Source: Tachypleus tridentatus (Eukaryota > Arthropoda > Merostomata > Xiphosura > Limulidae). Taken from it: a stretch of 64,000 nt of DNA. The position numbers and the translations under genes were made by a program. Under the pieces are notes generated by a model. That model did not search any database. It saw only the letters and a list, made by a program, of their open reading frames with translations, and was not told where the DNA came from. Positions within the stretch are counted from its first letter, which is position 1; each line of letters starts with the position of its first letter. Positions 34,339 through 46,736 of the stretch are shown here, one piece after another. The stretch lies in the NCBI RefSeq assembly GCF_004210375.1, contig NC_134834.1:92942170-93006169 (forward strand), in the 5' to 3' direction.

Positions 34339-34591
34339 TGTATTAGTTTGGGTTGTTTTGAATTTCGCGCAAAGCTACATGAGGGCTATCTGCTCTAACC
34401 GTCCCTAATTTAGCATTGTAAGACTAGAGGAAAAACAGCTAGTCGTCACCACCCACTGCCATTTCTTGGGCTACTCTTTTACCAACAAATAGTGGAATTC
34501 ACCGTCATGAAAGGGCGAGCATGTTTGATGAGACAGATTCGAACCCTCAGATTACGAGTCAATTGTTTTAACCATCTGGCCATGCCGAGCC
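34339..34591 (-). mobile_element. tRNA-derived SINE, family 1
   Basis: This reverse-orientation copy is flanked by the 9-bp repeat aggtttcag at 34330-34338 and 34592-34600. The central part after ACCGTC is shortened by a small deletion. Confidence 0.85.
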
Positions 34592-34847
34592 AGGTTTCAG
34601 AATAATGTTGTAAATTAAAAACTAACCAGTTAATACATAAGAAAAATTGCCAATAATAATAGTTTGGAGTCTTTAGAATTATAAGAAATTTTGCTCCTTA
34701 AAATCCTTTGGCCTTTTAATATTGACAACAATAGTCTGGAAGGCTAACTAATTTTCCATGTTATAACACATTTAAAATAGTGTTTTGTTGTATATTGGAG
34801 AAGATAATTGCTGAAATAGATTTTTACTCTAAAATTTATTTAGGATT

Positions 34848-35192
34848 TCATCTTGCTTTAAGAGCCTCACGTCTAACATTAACAGAATATATCAATCCCA
34901 TCTCGTCGTGACAAGTTGCTTTTAGAAAATTAACTAAAAGTAATGGCTGAGCATCTTTTACTCTATACGCAATCAAGTCACGTACATAGTAGCATTCTAA
35001 ACGTACGTTTGAATGAAATTCCTTAGGTTTATCTATCGATTTGTGAGAAACAAAATAACGTAAAACTTGTAAATAACGAAATAAGAAGAAAATTTTTAAC
35101 TTAATTGAATGGTTAAAGGCTATCTGGCATGCAATACAGAAATGATAAGTGGATATTGTGGAATGGACGAACTTAACAACGTTCTTCAACAT
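34848..35192 (-). CDS. Unrecognised open frame, possible last exon
   Basis: An open minus-strand frame of 114 codons ends in TGA, followed about ten bases later by AATAAA. The C-terminal half (EFHSNVRLECYYVRDLIAY and QPLLLVNFLKATCHDEMG) has balanced, protein-like composition, while the N-terminal half looks more like translated AT-rich intron. A coding exon could begin internally, for example after ACAAATCGATAG near 35035. I recognise no family and found no upstream exon. It may be the last exon of an unseen gene, a piece of a mobile element or chance. Confidence 0.2.
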   Translation of the reverse strand: MLKNVVKFVHSTISTYHFCIACQIAFNHSIKLKIFFLFRYLQVLRYFVSHKSIDKPKEFHSNVRLECYYVRDLIAYRVKDAQPLLLVNFLKATCHDEMGLIYSVNVRREALKAR

Positions 35193-35377
35193 GATATATC
35201 ATTCCCTGGAGTTATATCTAAATAGAAATTTTTTCGCACGAACTTTCATGAAAGAAATATAACATAAATTTAGAGTGCATGTCACACGTGTAAAGCAGTG
35301 CATTTTAGGCGAGCAAATAGAATAAAAATAGTGTTCACCTAAAACTGTAAAAAAAATGGCCAAACCATCAAAAGATC

Positions 35378-35850
35378 TGATCGGTTATTGAGATATAGCA
35401 GTTGCCTCATGTTGTCCTTCAATCTGCATGATCAGTTATTGAGATATAGCAGTTGCCTCATGTTGTCCTTCAATCTGCATGATCAGTTATTGAGATATAG
35501 CAGTTGCCTCATGTTGTCCTTCAATCTGCGTGATCAGTTATTGAGATATAGCAGTTGCCTCATGTTGTCCTTCAATCTGCATGATCAGTTATTGAGATAT
35601 AGCAGTTGCCTCATGTTGTCCTTCAATCTGCATGATCAGTTATTGAGATATAGCAGTTGTCTCATGTTGTCCTTCAATCTGCATGATCAGTTATTGAGAT
35701 ATAGCAGTTGCCTCATGTTGTCCTTCAATCTGCATGATCAGTTATTGAGATATAGTAGTTGCCTCATGTTGTCCTTCAATCTGCATGATCAGTTATTGAG
35801 ATATCGCAGTTGCCTCATGTTTTCCTTCAATCTGTATTACTTACAGCATT
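35378..35850. repeat. Minisatellite, 51-bp unit, about nine copies
   Basis: The unit ttattgagatatagcagttg...ctgcatgatcag repeats nine times with almost no change, which suggests recent expansion. The open frame across it (17 residues per unit) is an artefact. Confidence 0.95.
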
Positions 35851-36579
35851 CAGGTTAGCATGACATATTTCACTTCCATTTCACCTGTAAAATCTAACTA
35901 TGTGTGTTTTCTAGGTATGATTAATATCTTTAAGTTCTTTAGTCTTTAAATGGTGAAGCTTAGGGAAAACTTATTTTGTTAGTGCCCTAGTGTCTATGCG
36001 GAAGGAATATTACCTGAAAAACGTTTAAACTCATGAACCAGTTTCTTTGTCCTACCGCACCCACTTTCTTATGAATCACCTTAATGATATATCTTCATAC
36101 AACATGATGTAGAGTTACTCCAGTTTCAACATGTACATCTAAGTCTTTAAAAGAGTTGAACTTGATGATATCTCTCCATACAGCGTGGAACCTGATACAA
36201 ACATTTATATACACCGTACTCTATTTTCTTAATGATCGGCCCTCATGATATCGCTCCATATAATATGGTATCATGCTGTAAACTCTAACAGTTTCCCCAC
36301 GAAGTATTTCTTTTACATCAGTTTTTATCCTGTATCCTTCAGCATCTGTTACGTTTTTTTTTTGGATTATAATGCTAATCCATTTTTCACAGATTAAAGG
36401 TTAAGTAATAGGAACATTGTATTGTCGACAGAACATCACGAACAACCTATGCTGGTCATAAGTGACACCAAAGGCTAACAAGAGTCAACTCGTTCATTTC
36501 GCAACACTACGAGCTCATGTTCAGGATACAAAACCTTTGTTCCCAGTATAGACATATAATCGGTTTTCAACTCTCAGAA

Positions 36580-36862
36580 GGGCCCAACATGACCAGATGG
36601 TTAAAGTGTTCGACTCGTAATCCGAGGGTCGCGGGCTCAAATCCCCATCACACCAAATATGCTCACCCTTTCAAACGTGTTGGCGTCATGATGTTACTGT
36701 CAATCCCACTATTCGTTGGTAAAAGAGTAGCCCAAGAGTTGGCTGTGGGTAGTGATGACTAGCTGCCTTCCCTATAGTCTTACACTGCTAAATTAGTTTG
36801 GGACGGCTGGCACAGATAGCCCTTGTGTAGCTTTGCGCGAAATTCAAAAACAAACACACAAC
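36580..36862 (+). mobile_element. tRNA-derived SINE, family 1
   Basis: Forward copy: gggcccaacatgaccagatgg head, CAAATCCCCATCACACC after the B box, CCCACTATTCGTTGGTAAAA core and AATTCAAAAACAAACACACA tail. Confidence 0.85.
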
Positions 36863-38393
36863 TACTCTCCAAAGTAAGCAATATTAAACTTTATTTCCAT
36901 TTGGATCTTCTAGAAGTTTACACAAAAACGTAACTATTCTTTTTTTAAATTTCTTAACTGTCAATACAGTTTTTGATAACACAGTTGCTAAAGATAGAAG
37001 ACCGCTAGAATCATGTAGGTTTCATTATCAGTGACTGAAAATTGACTATAGACGATCAAACTGAGGACACATTGTGTCACTGGTATTTATGGAACAAGAT
37101 CATAGAAAAGGTGTATCTTATAACATATTCTATTTCACTGTTTTACTGTATTACCAGAAACGTTATCACTATCATTATTTGATTATATATTACGACTAAT
37201 GTAACGAGTCGACTAAAAAGCAATTAGAGTTTGTGACATCCCTACTGTCTCATATATGTTTGTCTACATTCTAGGTTGTCCGCAATCTCTACACGTGTAT
37301 TCTCTAACCATTGAGCTCTGTCACTGAGCTTTTGTTTGTTCATTATTTCTTAACTAAAACATTATTTGCAGAAAATTATATGATTGTAAGAAAAGTCATC
37401 CCATTTATCAAAGCCTGTTCAATATTTTTTTCCGTTCTTTTAAACAATTAATTTTGTTACACCTAGTAAAATCTGGTCCAACAAAGTAATTGGTCATTAT
37501 TATGCTTTTGCAAAAACATAAGAATACCAAGGCTCTTGAAAGGAACTCCTGTTAAGATATTGTCCCCATTGGATACAATGCTCAAACAGGGAACTTTCCC
37601 TACCTGCTCTACACTCCAACCAGCAGACACTCTTGATTTAAGTTACTCGAGTTTGAGCTTTGTTAGTCAGTTTTTAGGACCGCTATAGAGTTCGAAGATT
37701 TATTGGACTTACACCAAGAGTTTTATTTTTAGTTATTTTTATTACATTTACCAAGCATATCGGAATCAGCTCTGTACGTATTTGTGTGGGGGATTAAATA
37801 AATTCCATATCCTGGAGGCAGGAAAACTGGGCGATGAAAAGTGGTCACGTGACCTAAGACATTTGAAAAATTGTTAGGAGAAAGAAAGGGTTTAAATGAT
37901 TAAAAGATTTGACTGACTAACTTCATTCTTGTATTGAAATTAATTGATTAAAATGTATTGAGATTTACCATATTTTATAAATTGTATAAATTGCATATTT
38001 ATGCCCTTAAAATATTTGGCTTACAGAGCAACATCAATTGCATCTTAGGCCTAATACATAACGAAAAATCTTTGTTATTTTGTATAACTTCTCTTACTTC
38101 TATTCTTCTACAAAGTCTGTGCTATTCATTTCTACGCCTTTGTTTTAAATCGAGCAATAAGGAAGCACAAACTGAGCTTACTGTGTACAATAATTTTATT
38201 CCTTTTTGTAACAAACCAATCAGAAGTTAGCGTTTAGCACATTTTGAACAGGTCATTTGCTAAGCCTCATTTAACAATGATGGTATGATTTATTTTTCTT
38301 TTTTTAAAAAAAAGAAGTATAGGATTAAATGTAAGATGAGGGCTTGAAACAGTTATATATGAACCTTTTCCGGTTAATTGGTTCACTGACGTA

Positions 38394-38547
38394 TCTCAGA
38401 ACGGTTGGTATGGGTATTAGCACTTTTACTAATAAAGCAGAGAACAAACTCAATCTTTGTTAACCTGAAGATGACCTAGAAAGGTGAAAAAACGTTGTTC
38501 TCTCCTCATCAATAAAAATGTTGATGCCCATTCCAGCCGTTCTGAGA
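38394..38547. repeat. Inverted repeat with arms of about 54 bp
   Basis: Left arm 38394-38447 (tctcagaacggttggtatgg...) and right arm 38495-38547 (...ccagccgttctgaga) are diverged reverse complements, separated by a 47-base centre containing cctgaagatgacctagaaag. It resembles a small non-autonomous element or element terminus. It has no coding capacity. Confidence 0.7.
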
Positions 38548-40491
38548 TGTAAGTCCAGAGACTGTGCCACTTGGGGGTGGGAAGTTTAGAAGACTTAAAA
38601 ATAAATAACAGTTCCTATAGAGTTTATTTTCTTTCCTGAAAATGTTTTCCTAATAAATTGCATACGTTTGAAAATACTTCAGGGAAGTTTAATTTGACCA
38701 CTGTTGTGTTCATTTATTTATTGAACGACACATACAAATATAAAACTTATTATTTATTGAAAAGTTACTATATGTATTAAATTCAATTTGATATCAACAT
38801 ATTGTTGTTAGCAAAAATCACGAAACCTAGCCTCACCGAGATAAGAGAGACGCTATTTTGAAAGGTGATTTATTACGTCATAGGTGAATATCTGTCAGTT
38901 TTGACTATTTCTTTATGATCAATAATTATATTCAAATTCTAAGGTGAAAGAAACTATTTTCAAAGTGTTTTTAATAGTATTTCACAACAATAATTTCAAA
39001 ATGTCACACCATAAAAAAAGAAATAAAAGTGAAACGATAAGAAATTTTAAAGCGGTTTAGTAGATTTGTTCTCAATTTCATATACTGCGAGACCAACCCA
39101 TACGATAGATAGCTACATGAGGATTTTCTTGTTAACTGGCTTACTATAGTATTTGAAAAAACAGAACATAAAATGATGTGGTATGTTAGATGTTGTAACA
39201 AGTTTGAAATATTCAAGTTATCAACTAGATAGATTTAGTATATCGGTATCTCTCGAATGGTATACAACGAAACATTAAAAGGCAACTTAATCTTGCTAAT
39301 ATGCAGTTTGAAGTAACAATGATCGCATGATGTTTTTTCCAACTAAATTATATGAAATTTTAAACTCTCGTACAAAGATTACGTTATTAAACATTCATTA
39401 ATTCATTTCGGTATAATATAATACCTTTTTATAATTTTTTTACTTTATTTAATCATGAAAAAATATCTTTAACCTTTGTTCCCTAATCGTATAAATATAT
39501 ATTGAAATATTAGTTCTGAAAATAATTTACATTAACTCGTATTTGTAAGAATCGTGTTATACATTTATTTATCTAAAGATGGCGCAACTATCGAATAGTG
39601 TATATCCTATTTCGTTTGAATTACAAATGTGTAAATTTTTTAGCCGTAAATAGAAATAAATCGAGCGAAGGAAACTCAGTCACTTTTGTGATAGTTAACG
39701 ATAAATTTTCATCTCTAAAGCCGCAAAACGATTTTGTTTTCTGTGCTGTTAATTCCTTATTAAGCGCAATGTTGGTTGGCATCATACATGGTGTATGTGT
39801 TTCTTGTACCCGCTATTTATTCTCGTGTTTTTAGACATTATTTAGACGTATTTTGAATGGAGGATACACAAGCTATAACTATAGTAATAGATTATTTTAA
39901 ATTTCTGTTGGTTACATCATATCATGGTGCGTAAGACTGCGTCAAAAAATGTTTCGTAATAATGTAATGTCGTGCCAGGATTTATTGTAATTGTTCTTCT
40001 ATAAAACTCTTGATGTTATAAGGTTCTTGAGATTTGCGAAGCGTTAGAAACACAGTAGGTTCATGACTTACAATCTCTTACTACTGACCAAAAATGTAGT
40101 TCAGTGCCTCTTAATGAACATGTATATTTTTCGCAACATTTTGATAAAGAACAAATACATTCTCCCAACATGTCAAACACTTTTTCTGGTTATAGATATT
40201 ACAGTAGCATAAGTGCCAGGTATCAAAACCTAAATTTTAGCGTTATAAACCTTGAAGCTTCCCGCCGTGCCATTGAGGAGCATAAACTAAAAATACGTTG
40301 TATAATTAGCGCTAACTTGTGTTTCCTTTTACAACAGATCCGAATTCTAAAAAAAAAAAATTACTATCCATACTTTGGAACTGAGGATGCGTTATAATGA
40401 TGATGATAAACTCTCACTATTACGTGTTCCACAAGTAGTCCTGAGGGCATTATGTGTTCCACAAGCAGTCCTGAGGGTGTGAGAAGATTTA

Positions 40492-42040
40492 CAGTGCTGA
40501 CCAAAATCTTAAGGCCAATGAACATAAAGAAAAAATATGCATTTTGCGTTGTTAGATTTAACCACTTATTTGAGTGGAGCTTCGAAAGATGAAAATAAGA
40601 AAAGAGAAAATTAAAACTTTTTAGCATTTAATAAGGAAAATGTGAACACTATGAAAATAACCAAAATACTTGCTGGTTAAAAGTTTAAGACCATACTGAA
40701 ATAAAGCGTTAATTGGTAAATACGTAACGAAATTTAGTTATTTGTGTTAAAGCATTAGCGTTGTCAACACCTCCCACTGACATCTCCTGTGTTACATTGG
40801 GTAAAAACATGGCAAAGGCTAAAAATGTTGACAGAGTTTGAACATAGCAGAATTGTCGAGATACAAAAGCAAGGTCTCATTCAACATGCCATCGCTGGTG
40901 AAATTGGGCGTAATAAAACTGCTCTTGAAAATTTCTTAAGCGACCATGAAGGATATGGAACGAGAATTTCAAGTGGTACGCCCAAAGAAACTTTCGCCGG
41001 CGTTGAGCAGGGAAATACGACGGGTTGTCCGGTAGGACAACAGCCGATCGTCGAACCAGATTAAGGCCCTTTCGGACGGAGAATGCAGCTCAAGAACAAT
41101 AAGACGGCATCTATGAGAGAAAGGCCTTAAAAACCGTAAACGTCTTAAAGGCCACGCCTCCTTCCACATCACGAAACAGCTCGGTTAAACTTTGCTGAGA
41201 AGCACCAAACATGGAACGTAGAAAAGTGGAAGAAGTTTTTGTTCTCTGATGAGAAAAAAAAAAACTTGGATGGTCCAGATGGCTTCCAACGTTACTTGCA
41301 CGACAAGGATATTCCACCGGAGACATTTTCAACACGACACAGTGGAAGAGGTTCCACCATGATCTGGAGTGCTATCTTTTTTTTTGGAACAATTAAGCTT
41401 CAGGTTATATAGGGGCGTCAAACAGCAGCTGGCTACATTGACATGTTGGAGAGATCATCCTTATTAACTGAAAGCCCTCGCTTGTGTGGAAATGACTGGA
41501 TCTTTCAGTAGGAGAACGCTGTAATCCACAATGCCCGCAGGACAAATGACTTTTTCATGACGAATAACGTGATTCTTTTGGACCGTCCAGCGTGTCGCCC
41601 GAACTGAACTCCATTGAAAATGTTTAGGGGTGGATGGCAAGGGAAGTCTATAGAAATGGACGTCATTTCCAAACAGTGCATGATCTTCGTGAAGTTCAAA
41701 CAAACTTCAACTTCTGCAAACACTTATATCGACCATGACAAAGCAAATGTTTGCAGTTATTCGCAATGACGGCCGTGCAACTCACTACTGAGACCTCTTG
41801 TTGGGCATATCCTGTCCTGTTTAGGACTTCTTTTTGTATGGCCTTAAACTTATGACCTGCTAGTATTTAGGTTATTTTCATAGTGTTCACATTTTCCCTA
41901 TTAAATGCTAAAAGGTTTTTATTTTCCCTTTTCTTATTTTCATCTTTCGAAGCTCCACTCAAATAAGTGGTTGAGTCTAACAACGCAAAATGCATATTTT
42001 TTCTTTATGTTTATTGGTCTTAAGATTTTAGCCAGCAGTG
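40492..42040 (+). mobile_element. Tc1/Tc3-like DNA transposon, complete ends, broken transposase
   Basis: The element has long terminal inverted repeats of about 210 bp: the left arm starts CAGTGCTGACCAAAATC at 40492, and the reverse complement of the right arm starts CACTGCTGGCTAAAATC at 42040. The arms differ at only about one position in ten. TA duplications flank it at 40490-40491 and 42041-42042. Between the arms, plus-strand pieces of a transposase are visible: an N-terminal helix-turn-helix region from about 40828 (LTEFEHSRIVEIQKQGL, IAGEIGRNKTA), a catalytic FSDEK near 41241 followed by [11 protein letters not shown], and a late segment near 41510-41690 with NAVIHNARRTNDFF and NSIENVWG-like residues. 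These lie in different frames with stops, so the gene is dead. The ends look young enough to have moved in the recent lineage history. Confidence 0.85.
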
Positions 42041-42349
42041 TATTAATAAACCTCTTTCGTTCTAAATCTTTCTATGACTTGAGAGAAATAATTGGAGAGA
42101 AATAAAACAGATAATATTTGACAATATTTCAAAATACTTGTCAAGCAGTGTTTCACAGATTGACTTCAGTTTCCTGAAACACAATTTTAAGCAAATTGGT
42201 ACTAAAAATTTTGGGCACCAAATAAATTGTTCATTAACAAAACTAGGTTGCTTTATTTCATGTTTTCATCATGTTATAATAGACTTCGATTTTCCAACGT
42301 AGTGCATTTAACGTAAAAAACAATACGAACACCACCGTTATCAAATAGA

Positions 42350-42430
42350 GTATTTAACATAAAAAATACGAATACTCTTGTTACTAAATAGAGTATTTAA
42401 CGTGAAAAATACGAATACTCTTGTTTATAA
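42350..42430. repeat. Short tandem repeat, two to three copies
   Basis: aatagagtatttaac then ataaaaaatacgaatactctt is repeated twice, with a partial third copy before 42350. Confidence 0.7.
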
Positions 42431-43209
42431 ATCGGCGTGCCAATAGATAGTAGAATATTGTTGGTTAGCTACAGTCAAAATACTATAGACCTTGGAATCT
42501 ATGATTGTTACAAGTACTTATTGATCGGAAAACTACAGATATTTAACCAAGAAAGGTTATAGATTTAGAACATTAGAAACGTTAAACTTCAGAGACTCAA
42601 CTTCGAATGGTATAATTTCTACAAGGGCATCAGACATCTTATTCGGTAAAAAGTGACCTTATAAATCCCGTGAGGCTAACCCAGGATAGAGCTAGCTAGC
42701 TTTCCCGTCAAGAGAAGTGTAACAATATCAACTCAGAGTTCATTCGCTCGTCGTGGATCATCGATAAAATATTCAATTATTGATCAGATAGAAGAATGAA
42801 TATTGTTAGTGAGTTTGTAAAATATTTTTTATAAACCATTATTTGTAATAACCGTTATTATTAATTGTGTTGTTGCCTGTATATTAAAATATATTTTTAT
42901 TAAGAAAGAAAATTGTATGTATCAATCTTATTAGCAAATATTATAAATCTAATGCATTTTGATATTTAATTAACTTCTAAATTAAAATTTTCGGCTATTT
43001 AAAATCGTAGTACATAATGTAGGTAACATGATAAATCGGAGATTCGTCAGAGATGAATTATAATGGGTAACAAGAGAAAAGTGGGAGATAGTGTTTAGGA
43101 CATGAACGACCTTTAGCCCGTATGTTTATAGTATGGAAGTGTGAAATATTATAATCAAAACTCAAATCTATATGTATCTTAGAAGGTTTGAGTCTTCATT
43201 TTACTTCAT

Positions 43210-43550
43210 TATGAAACCTTGTCTATGGCCATGTGTTTAGGGAGCTCAACTCGCGATCTGAGGATTAAGGTGGGTTTGAATTCCCATCATACCAAATATG
43301 CTCGCCCTCTCAAACGTGAAGACGTCTTGTTTTACGGCAAATCCTGCTATACGACGATAAAAGAATAGTCCAAGAGCTGGCGGTGGGTGATGATGAATAG
43401 CTGGCTTCCGTCTAGTCTTACACTACTAAATAAGGGATGGCTAGCGCAGATAGCTCTCGAGTAGCTTTGCGCGAAATTATAAAAACAAGCAAACGAACAA
43501 GAAGACGCAGATATCCCTCGTGCAGATTTGCGCGAAATTCAAACAAAAGA
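43210..43550 (+). mobile_element. tRNA-derived SINE, family 1, with a duplicated 3' tail
   Basis: A diverged forward copy (tatggccatgtgtttagggag head) ends near 43500. A second 3' end follows, gcagatatccctcgtgcagatttgcgcgaaattc at 43506-43541 (quoted here as a position range with its tail GCGCGAAATTC), so two copies were joined or the tail was duplicated. Confidence 0.7.
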
Positions 43551-43920
43551 TCTTTTATTTATTTTTACGTATTCAAATATGTATGATTAAATATTCTTTT
43601 TACAGTTTATTATTTTCAGACATTCTATCTATTTAAGATATAATTATTTCTATTTTTACCTTCTTGAACTAAGAACACATCATAACTGGTTTATAGGAGG
43701 AGAAAGAAACGTGTTTTGATGTAACCTGGAAGGGAAATCGTCGTTATATTGATTTGTTTTATTAGATTTCACAAATAGGAAAGTTATATTTAATAACTAA
43801 TTCCAATCTGTTAGAGCTGAAACATGAACATAAAATCGAAGTTATTCATAAATACCCTAAGATATCCAATCTGACTTTGAAATACAAGTAACTTGGTAGC
43901 ACAACTAACATATATATATA

Positions 43921-44940
43921 TCAGGTGATCCCTCAAGTAATGTCCTATTTTAGGTTCAGAAAAATAGAAAGGGTTTCAAACGCTTTTAATGTTAATTAAT
44001 CAATAATGTATGTTCAATTATTATTAACTATTTCCTGACAACGATTCACAAGCTTCTGAATGCCACCTCTGTAAACTTCTTGGGGTTTAGAGGAAAAGAA
44101 TGCAGAGAGGTAGTTTTGACATCTTCATGAGTTCCAAGCGCTCTTTTCCATTAAGATAGTTCTGCAAACTTCGAAATAGGTGGTAATCAGATGGGACTAG
44201 GCCTGGAAAACAAGAAGGATGTGGATGTTTTTCCCAGTCTAGCTCTTCAGTCTTTCCAGATGTGATCCTTGCTGTATGTGGCTGTGCATTATCCTGGTGT
44301 AACACAACACTTTTACGATTGATCAAAGCAGGCCTCTTTTATTTCAGTGCAACATTCGAGCGCTCTAACTGTTGACAATAGAAGTCTGATGTAATTGTTA
44401 CATTGATTGGCAGCAGCTGAAAGTGGATCACATCAACAATATCCCACCAAACGCAAAACAAGACTTTCCTAGGGTGAATGTCCATTTTGGGCTGTGCTTT
44501 AGCCAGTTTACCTGCACTGAGCCATTGTCTGCGGCGCTTATGATTTTTATGAAACATCCATTTTTCATCATCAGTCACTAATCCGTCCAACAAAGGTAAG
44601 TTACTTTCACGAGCGTGCAGAGAAGTGCAAATGTCCTCTTCTATTCTGAGATTGGCTTTTGTCAACGTATGGGGACCCATACGTTCAGCCAGCAGCAAGT
44701 CGTCATTAAACTCAACAGGATGACCTGAACGTGGCGCATCACTTAAGCTGTAGTCACCTGATCTGAACTTCTGAAACCACCTTCGACATTTTTTTTCACT
44801 GAGAGACTCCGGACCATAAACACCTTGAATGTTTGGTGTAGTTTCTCCTGCACTATTGCCTTTATTAAACTCATAAAGCATTATATGTTTAATGTGTTCC
44901 TCAGACACATCCGCTCCATAAGGGTTTATTCCATTAATTA
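43921..44940 (-). mobile_element. mariner-family DNA transposon with internally deleted transposase
   Basis: The minus strand from 44908 to 44087 encodes mariner transposase: EEHIKHIMLYEFNKGNSAG, the helix-turn-helix CRRWFQKFRSGDYSLSDAPRSG, the first catalytic aspartate in VTDDEKWMFHKN, the second in VVLHQDNAQPHTAR and the third in LVPSDYHLFRSLQ. Two defects are visible. One TAA at 44341-44339 splits the frame, with both sides otherwise in register. Roughly 50 residues of the linker between the DNA-binding and catalytic parts are missing: EFNDDLLLAERMGPH joins directly. The left end starts tcaggtgatccctcaagtaa at 43921, next to a TA run, and resembles a mariner inverted repeat. I do not see the matching right repeat near 44.94 kb, so that end is probably lost. 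Confidence 0.8.
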
Positions 44941-45122
44941 TCTAAAAAGTGGAGTTGGGTTAATTTCTTTTATTTGTCTGAACATTTTTATACACGTCCT
45001 ACTACATATTTTAGTCGTTAAAGCTAAGAAAGACAGAAGTTTTGATAAAGTTTCTGTATTAAATTTTCGGACATTACTTGTGGGATGATCTAATATATAA
45101 AAATGAATTTTTCTGTAGCAAA

Positions 45123-45394
45123 GAGGCCCAGCATGGCCAAGCGTGTTAAGGCGTGCGACTCGTAATCTGAGGGTCGCGGGTTCGCATCCCCGTCGCGCCA
45201 AACATGCTCGCCCTTTCAGCCGTGGGGGCGTTATATTGTGACGGTCAATCCCACTATTCGTTGGTAAAAGAGTAGCCCAAGAGTTGGCGGTGGGTGGTGA
45301 TGACTATGTGCCTTCCCTCTTGTCTTCCACTGCAAAATTAGGGACGGCTAGCACAGATAGCCCTCGAGTAGCTTTGTGCGAAATTAAAAACAAA
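45123..45394 (+). mobile_element. tRNA-derived SINE, family 1, complete with target duplications
   Basis: This is a well-preserved copy (gaggcccagcatggccaagc head, B box GGTTCGCATCC). It is flanked by the 10-bp direct repeat ctgtagcaaa at 45113-45122 and 45395-45404. Its sequence is close to the copy at 32.4 kb, so both are probably recent. Confidence 0.9.
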
Positions 45395-45409
45395 CTGTAG
45401 CAAAATGTG

Positions 45410-46420
45410 ACGAAGTATGATCCAATTACACTGCATAACTGCATGCTTTGTTGTAATAAAATAATTATATAAACTCTGGATTTGTTAAGTGAATTTGATA
45501 TATATATGTGTGTGTGTGCATAAAATAAACATTTCTATTGGCTGTTCTAGTTGTCATCTATACTTATTTTATATTAAGTTAATCTTTGCTTTCATTGTAA
45601 GTTTCCAAACTAAGCTAATACTCTTATCTAGTTATATTTAGATGAATTGCTTTGAAACTACTCCAGTTGTGTTTAGATCGTACATTTAGTTCGATACTGC
45701 AATTTCGATTCTAATGACTTTTGCGAAGGGCTTCAAACTAAATTTTTGACCACAGATCTCGAGAAGCTTTTAAGAGATCTCTCCACTGTGCATAGAATTG
45801 GCGTATAAGACCACATTTAAGCAAATATGAGTTAGAATGAAACTGCTACCATTCGGTTTCTCAGTTGTTTTTTTTTCTAGTAAAAACAGTCGTTCATTTC
45901 GATCCATGGTTCGAGCTTTGTAAACGTCTGGCCTGTGAGCCTTCGTAAATGTTAAATCCCTGTTTATAATATTATTGACAGTATTGCAATAATATTTTCA
46001 AGCGAAGGGTCTTCTTTCGTATCCATAGACTCCAGTTTGCAGACGAGATACTGATCCGAGTATAGTTTCGAAGCCTGTTGCATTTTTAAATGTACTACTA
46101 TACACGTTTTGTCCGCTAACAAGGAGAATAACGACATTTTTTCTTCCAAATAGAATCTTCCATTTTTTTAAATCGTGTAACAAACTCGTTGTTTGAATGA
46201 CTATTCTTCTCGTCTCTGATTCGCTAAGCCTAAAATATTCGCTGGTGACATTGTAATGTCAAATCATATGGAATTCGCCGCGGGCCAAATATAAAAATAG
46301 TAATTATCGTGTTTACTGATATTTTGAATAAAATCAACGTAAACATTGAAAACCCTGAAGAATCAAACACTAAAAAAATATTAAATACTTTATAATGTTA
46401 GATAATAACCTGATGTATTG
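45410..46420. other. Intergenic, no gene seen
   Basis: No coding or repeat signal beyond a short TG run near 45507. Confidence 0.55.
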
Positions 46421-46423
46421 GTT

Positions 46424-46670
46424 TGTTTGGTTTGAATTTCGCGCAAGGCTACACGAGATCTATCTGCGTTAGCCGTCACTAACTTAGCAGTGTAAGACTA
46501 GAGAGAAAGCAGCTAGTCATCACCATCCACCGCCAACTCTTGGGATACTCTTTTACCAACGAATAATGGGATTGGCCGTCACATTGTAACGCCTCCACGC
46601 CTGGGAGGGCGAGCATGTTTGGTGCGACCGGGATTAGAACGCCTTAACACGCTCGGCCATGCCGGGCCTA
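46424..46670 (-). mobile_element. tRNA-derived SINE, family 1
   Basis: Reverse copy with tail gtttgaatttcgcgcaaggc and head ctcggccatgccgggcc. The head segment is shortened beside the B box. Confidence 0.85.
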
Positions 46671-46736
46671 ATTGGGTATTGACATTAGAAAATGGTGATA
46701 GTTTTATATCAAATGTTGGAAGATATTTTATAATCA

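Larger units (their letters stand above)
35860..40489. other. Intergenic, no gene seen
   Basis: Apart from the SINE at 36.6-36.9 kb and the inverted repeat at 38.4-38.5 kb, only short open frames of AT-rich composition were found, without start context, splice signals or known motifs. Confidence 0.55.

Noticed and set aside
35388-35858. 156-codon repetitive open frame
   Set aside because: It is produced by the 51-bp minisatellite with no gene-like features.
39580-39600. agatggcgcaact as a cassette-type promoter element
   Set aside because: There is no partner element, no signal exon or Ig exon nearby, and the core differs after GGCGC.
45964-46183. Two overlapping short minus-strand open frames
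   Set aside because: Too short, overlapping in different frames, and without motifs or splice signals.
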